Below are positions 6,991 to 10,313 of a DNA stretch of 10,313 nucleotides, piece by piece (position 1 is the stretch's first letter; every line of letters starts with the position of its first letter). The stretch is from an uncultured Bacteroidota bacterium (GTDB taxonomy: Bacteria; Bacteroidota; Bacteroidia; Chitinophagales; Chitinophagaceae): NCBI GenBank assembly GCA_946480675.1, contig CAMLKS010000056.1, positions 1 to 10,313 on the forward strand, in the 5' to 3' direction. Under the pieces are notes generated by a model, which worked only from the letters and a program-made list of their open reading frames with translations, did no database searches and was not told the origin of the DNA. The position numbers and the translations under genes are program-made.

Positions 6991-8187
6991 TCACTTAATA
7001 GCACGCGTAATAGCTCTGCTTACGAAGGCAAGCAATACCAGGGCACTCACACCTAATGCTGCCCACACTTGCCACCCCGGCACATGCGGCAACGTTAAAT
7101 TCATCTTCTTCAGCTTATCCGCCGCCATATACTGTGCTATCATCACCAGCCACATTGCTAGTACTAATGCAGCCAGCATCAGCGGCAAAAAACGGCGCAG
7201 CATAAAGCGCCCCAGGTAGCGCGGGCTATAGCCCAGTTGCATCAGCAGCGCCATCGATTCCTGCGCGCGGGCAATAGTTAGTTCTATGAATAGGATGAAT
7301 ACCAGCGTGCCGATACCCATTAGCAATATAGCCAGCAATCCCGTTGCCGATGCTACGGCATCCACCACGGTGCGCAGCTTGCTCCAGCGCAGTTGCTCTG
7401 TATTAGTAGTATAGTCGCGCGTTTCTAAATAGTTGATAAATAATTTGTCTGACGGGTCTTTTACTTTCAGTATCAACCTCGATGGCGGAAAAGTTTCGCG
7501 CCCAGTAAACAGTTTATTGCCATAGTCTACAAATGTTTGCGGCACCAGTACAGATGTGATGCGGTCTGAAAAACCTACCACGCGCGCGCTATAGGTTTCT
7601 TCCAATTGGCCGCGGCCAATCTTCAAATCAAATGCCAGCGATTGTATGGATGCCTGCGATAGCTGCGGCAATCCCTGGCTCAGTGCGAAGCCATAGTTAT
7701 ACAGGTTCAAAAATTCAGATGATACGATGATAGGCACCGTCCGGTTGCCCGGCGTCCATATCCAATCTACAGGTCGGTTGTCGATAAACCGGTCTGGTAC
7801 TGCTTCCAGGAACATTTCGGTTGAAAATGCCACGGTCGTATTCAGCGTAGCCCACACGGGAAAACGGTTGGACACCAGCACGCCTACATCCTGCACCTGT
7901 GGTGCGCCTTGCATGGCATCTATTTCCTGCGGGGTGAACAAGGTCATTTCCGGCCGCCCCATTTTTTCATTGGTCACTTTCTTACCCACTGTCAGGAAAG
8001 TGCTGCCAAGGCTATCGTTACTGCCACGCCCGCTCAGTATCTCTCTGAAGTTCCACCATATCAGTACAGATAACAATAGCAGGGTAGTGCCTATGCATAG
8101 CGCAATCAGTGCCGCCCAAAGGCGGTTGTTGCTGCGGTGGCGTAGCAATAGCTTTCGTAATAATGTCTTTTGTTGTAATGATTTCAC
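6991..8187 (-). CDS. ABC transporter permease, FtsX/MacB-like
   Basis: The 398-residue protein has one N-terminal helix (about 24-45), a large extracytoplasmic domain of about 230 residues, and three C-terminal helices (about 282-302, 333-355 and 370-392). This is the FtsX/MacB/LolCE topology. After the second helix, ARAQESMALLMQLGYSPRYLG matches the coupling segment that contacts the ATPase in FtsX-type permeases. The start codon is GTG at 8187, overlapping the TGA of the upstream ATPase gene as GTGA. No in-frame ATG lies nearby, so translation is probably coupled and stoichiometric with the ATPase. The N-terminal Lys/Arg-rich stretch before helix one fits a cytosolic start. Such systems work as mechanotransmitters or exporters of lipoproteins, lipids or peptides; the cargo here is not evident, and no periplasmic adaptor is encoded next to it. 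Confidence 0.88.
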   Translation of the reverse strand: MKSLQQKTLLRKLLLRHRSNNRLWAALIALCIGTTLLLLSVLIWWNFREILSGRGSNDSLGSTFLTVGKKVTNEKMGRPEMTLFTPQEIDAMQGAPQVQDVGVLVSNRFPVWATLNTTVAFSTEMFLEAVPDRFIDNRPVDWIWTPGNRTVPIIVSSEFLNLYNYGFALSQGLPQLSQASIQSLAFDLKIGRGQLEETYSARVVGFSDRITSVLVPQTFVDYGNKLFTGRETFPPSRLILKVKDPSDKLFINYLETRDYTTNTEQLRWSKLRTVVDAVASATGLLAILLMGIGTLVFILFIELTIARAQESMALLMQLGYSPRYLGRFMLRRFLPLMLAALVLAMWLVMIAQYMAADKLKKMNLTLPHVPGWQVWAALGVSALVLLAFVSRAITRAIK

Positions 8188-8828
8188 AGCAGTAGTTTCC
8201 GGCTATAGGTGAAAAAATCATTGTCTTCCAGGTCGGCAAGGATGATGCCCGCCCGGTGATGGTCGGCCACTTCGCGTATCAGTGCTATAGCACGCTGGCG
8301 GTTGGCATGGTCCAGGTGGCTGAAAGGTTCATCCATTATCAGCCATTCAAAGGGTTGCAGTAAGGCACGTACTATAGCCACACGCTGCTGCTCGCCGTAC
8401 GATAAGGTGCGCGCCGGCCTGTCCAGCTTATCTTTCAGCCCCAGCCGCTCTATCCATTTCTCTGCATCATATTCCGATACCGTATTTGTCAGCCTACGTT
8501 TCACTTCCAGGTTCTCCCATGCCGTCAGTTCGGGAAACAGGCGCATATCCTGGAATATTACGCTTACATACGATGCGCGTATCTGCGACAGCTGCTCTGC
8601 ATTAATGGCCGACATGTTGAAGGCGCTCCAGTATATCTTGCCCTCATAGTCTTTTCGCAGCCCGTACAGGAAGTGTATCAGTGTGGTCTTCCCTGTTCCC
8701 GATGGTGCCTGTATACTTATCCGCTCACCGCTATTAAATACCAGCTCCTGGTTCCATATCCAGGAGTTGTATTCGTTTATGCGGTCTTTAAGTGGTACGG
8801 GTATCAGCTTCTCTAAGCTTAAACGCAT
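8184..8828 (-). CDS. ABC transporter ATP-binding protein (LolD/FtsE/MacB-type)
   Basis: This 214-residue protein is a single nucleotide-binding domain. Walker A is APSGTGKTT (41-49), with Ala for the usual first Gly. The Q-loop is FQDMRLFPELTAWENL with Q93. The signature is LSYGEQQR (142-149), with Tyr for the usual third-position Gly. Walker B is WLIMDEP with D166 and catalytic E167, and the D-loop is SHLD (170-173). The H-loop is abnormal: after the last strand GIILADLEDND (194-204) there is no His where ATH or VTH is expected. The N-terminal strand before Walker A also diverges from typical family members. It energises the FtsX-like permease encoded next, overlapping by four bases. An in-frame TAG lies five codons before the ATG at 8828, fixing that as the earliest start. 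Substrate unknown. Confidence 0.9.
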   Translation of the reverse strand: MRLSLEKLIPVPLKDRINEYNSWIWNQELVFNSGERISIQAPSGTGKTTLIHFLYGLRKDYEGKIYWSAFNMSAINAEQLSQIRASYVSVIFQDMRLFPELTAWENLEVKRRLTNTVSEYDAEKWIERLGLKDKLDRPARTLSYGEQQRVAIVRALLQPFEWLIMDEPFSHLDHANRQRAIALIREVADHHRAGIILADLEDNDFFTYSRKLLL

Positions 8829-8863
8829 AGTTGTTTCAAAATTCTAATTCTGTAGTATGCCAC
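8819..8863 (-). other. Possible 14-codon leader ORF before the ABC operon
   Basis: On the minus strand, GAGGAGG (8873-8879 region) is followed nine bases after GGAGG by GTG at 8863, opening a 14-codon frame that ends in TAA at 8819-8821. It overlaps the start of the ABC ATPase gene in another frame. The GAGGAGG is far stronger than other ribosome sites here but sits about 45 bases from the ATPase ATG, too far to serve it directly. It could be chance; if real it would act through coupled translation. Confidence 0.15.
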
Positions 8864-8901
8864 AATTCAATTCCTCCTCATCTCAACAAGGATGCCAAAA
8901 A

Positions 8902-8909
8902 CAAATATA
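8902..8909 (-). promoter_or_regulatory. Candidate -7 box of the ABC operon
   Basis: The minus strand reads TATATTTG, an exact TAnnTTTG match about 74 bases upstream of the ATPase ATG. No clear TTG lies at the expected -33 spacing. The surrounding DNA is AT-rich, which raises the chance of a random match. Confidence 0.35.
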
Positions 8910-8952
8910 ATTGTATAAAACAGGAATTAACATTCCGATGATGCACTAATCG

Positions 8953-8972
8953 CTAAATTTTATTAAATTTAG
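8953..8972. promoter_or_regulatory. Perfect palindrome at the acyl-CoA ligase start (candidate operator)
   Basis: CTAAATTT (8953-8960) and AAATTTAG (8965-8972) are exact inverted repeats with a four-base spacer, ending three bases before the ATG at 8976. The 20-base span suits a dimeric regulator such as a TetR-type repressor. The arms also contain near-matches to the -7 consensus (TAAATTTT and TAAATTTA), so binding would block polymerase. An mRNA hairpin masking the start is the alternative, though its A-T pairs would be weak. Confidence 0.35.
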
Positions 8973-8975
8973 TAT

Positions 8976-10313
8976 ATGGTCGAACGTCTTTTTGATATAG
9001 TGGCCAAACGCGCCCAGGAAGAGCCCGATGCAACTATGCTGGCGGCAAAGGAAAACGGTACATGGAGAACATATACTTGCAGGGAAGTGTGGGATACCGC
9101 CGGTAAGCTTTGCGGTGGGCTGCTATCGCTGGGTATCAGCAATAACGACCTGCAACCCGAGGCACAGGAAAAGATAGCCATCATTTCGCCTAACAGGCCT
9201 GAATGGATCATAACCGACCTTGCGGTGCAGCAAACAGGTGCCGTACTTACACCTTTGTATCCTACCATCAGTACGCACGATATGGTATATGCGCTCAACG
9301 ATGCGCAGGTGCACATCGTATTTGTGGGTAATGCAGAACTATATGAGCGTTTTAAAGATGCCTTTGCACAGGTGCCATCTGTTAAGCATGTATTCTGTTT
9401 TGATGAAGTGCCCGGCGTGCAAAACTGGAAAACACTGATAGCGAAAGGCCTCAATCCCGACCCATCTGTTGTCAGCCGCATCTCAAAAGATACTTTAACC
9501 ACCATCATCTATACATCGGGCACCACCGGCAATCCCAAAGGTGTGATGCTCACCCACGATAATATCGTGAGCAATGTGATGGACTGCATGTGCGAATTCT
9601 GGTTTGCAGCCAAAGGCGATAAAGCCCTGAGCTTCCTGCCACTCAACCATATCTTCGAAAAGATGGTGACCTATGTGTACCTCAATGCAGGTGTAGCCAT
9701 CTACTATGCCGAAAGTATGGATACCATCGGTGAGAACCTGCGAGAGGTAAAGCCTATGGTTTTCACCACCGTGCCCCGCCTGCTCGAAAAAGTGTATGAG
9801 CGTATTTTCGAAAAGGGCCTCGAATTAAAAGGCATTAAGCGGGCGCTTTTCTTCTGGGCATTAGGCCTGGGTTTCAAATATGACAATGTAGAAAAAGGCA
9901 GCCTGTGGTACCGCTTGCAATTAGCTATTGCCAATAAACTGATATTCAGCAAGTGGCGCGAAGCACTGGGTGGCAATGTCAAAGCCATCGTTACCGGCTC
10001 TGCTGCTTGCCAGGTACGCCTCATACGTATCTTCACTTCGGCTAAAATTGTTATAATGGAAGGCTACGGCCTTACCGAAACCTCGCCTGTAATATCAGTA
10101 AATAAATACGCTACCGAAGACCGCCGCATCGGCACCATCGGCCCGGTAATACAAAATGTGCAGGTAAAGCTGGCAGAAGATGGCGAGATACTCTGCAAAG
10201 GCCACAACGTGATGAAGGGCTATTACAAGAACCCCGAACTCACTGCTGAAGCTTTTACACCCGATGGCTGGCTCAAAACCGGCGACATTGGCGAATGGGT
10301 AGAAGGCCGCTTC
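8976..10313 (+). CDS. AMP-forming long-chain acyl-CoA ligase (cut by right edge)
   Basis: An open frame of 446 codons runs from the ATG at 8976 to the edge without a stop; an in-frame TAG at 8970-8972 excludes an earlier start. Family members are about 590-600 residues, so about a quarter is missing. The adenylation core is clear: the P-loop YTSGTTGNPKG (179-189), the LPLNHIFE segment soon after, the A5 motif GYGLTETSP (363-371) and the A7 motif GWLKTGDIG (431-439) with the ribose-binding D437. The enzyme activates a fatty acid with ATP to acyl-AMP and then transfers it to CoA, feeding lipid synthesis or beta-oxidation. The usual SGGAPL stretch reads VTGSAACQ, a variant. There is no signal peptide; it is cytosolic or peripherally membrane-bound. 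Chain-length preference cannot be told. A palindrome just upstream suggests specific regulation. Confidence 0.92.
   Translation, partial: MVERLFDIVAKRAQEEPDATMLAAKENGTWRTYTCREVWDTAGKLCGGLLSLGISNNDLQPEAQEKIAIISPNRPEWIITDLAVQQTGAVLTPLYPTISTHDMVYALNDAQVHIVFVGNAELYERFKDAFAQVPSVKHVFCFDEVPGVQNWKTLIAKGLNPDPSVVSRISKDTLTTIIYTSGTTGNPKGVMLTHDNIVSNVMDCMCEFWFAAKGDKALSFLPLNHIFEKMVTYVYLNAGVAIYYAESMDTIGENLREVKPMVFTTVPRLLEKVYERIFEKGLELKGIKRALFFWALGLGFKYDNVEKGSLWYRLQLAIANKLIFSKWREALGGNVKAIVTGSAACQVRLIRIFTSAKIVIMEGYGLTETSPVISVNKYATEDRRIGTIGPVIQNVQVKLAEDGEILCKGHNVMKGYYKNPELTAEAFTPDGWLKTGDIGEWVEGRF

Noticed and set aside
8969..9508. 179-codon minus-strand frame opposite the acyl-CoA ligase
   Set aside because: The plus-strand frame contains clear adenylation motifs. 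The minus frame is Ser/Cys-rich, has no domain, and is the expected shadow of the ligase.

Overview
The window looks like chromosomal DNA from a member of the Bacteroidota, probably a Chitinophagaceae-like organism. Three things suggest this. Several starts are preceded by a TAnnTTTG-type -7 box rather than a Shine-Dalgarno sequence. The topoisomerase IV B subunit reads as the Bacteroidota form. The sensor protein ends in the IAWLQSH-type histidine motif that I associate with this phylum. The assignment is from recognition, not a search. I see no mobile element, rRNA, tRNA or CRISPR array, and no stretch longer than 300 bases without a gene.

Layout, left to right. Positions 1-369 (minus) hold the N-terminal part of an unrecognised beta-rich protein that runs off the left edge. 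It is divergent from a DUF5995-family protein (420-1229, plus). That gene converges on parE (1325-3211, minus) across a 95-base gap holding a small hairpin and a GC-rich inverted repeat. Upstream of parE on the same strand is a two-gene unit: a 71-residue two-helix membrane protein (3878-4093) whose stop codon directly abuts the ATG of a putative glycolipid-binding protein (3320-3877). Divergent from this is an atypical short-chain dehydrogenase-like protein (4183-4839), which converges, four bases apart, on a SemiSWEET sugar transporter (4844-5113, minus). A 559-residue signalling protein follows (5249-6928, plus): receiver, three PAS domains and a phosphoacceptor-type helix without an ATPase domain. 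Converging on it is an ABC transporter operon (8828 down to 6991, minus) of an ATPase and an FtsX-like permease overlapping by four bases, the permease starting with GTG. Divergent from that operon is an AMP-forming acyl-CoA ligase (from 8976, plus), cut by the right edge.

Most genes are single housekeeping or accessory functions rather than one pathway. The clear functional pairs are the ABC ATPase with its permease, and the membrane protein with the glycolipid-binding protein. The main points of interest are: the receiver/PAS/His protein lacking a kinase ATPase domain; the ABC ATPase lacking the H-loop histidine; the SDR protein with Phe in place of the catalytic Tyr; and a perfect palindrome three bases before the acyl-CoA ligase start. 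I found no convincing evidence of a wholly new multi-gene system.
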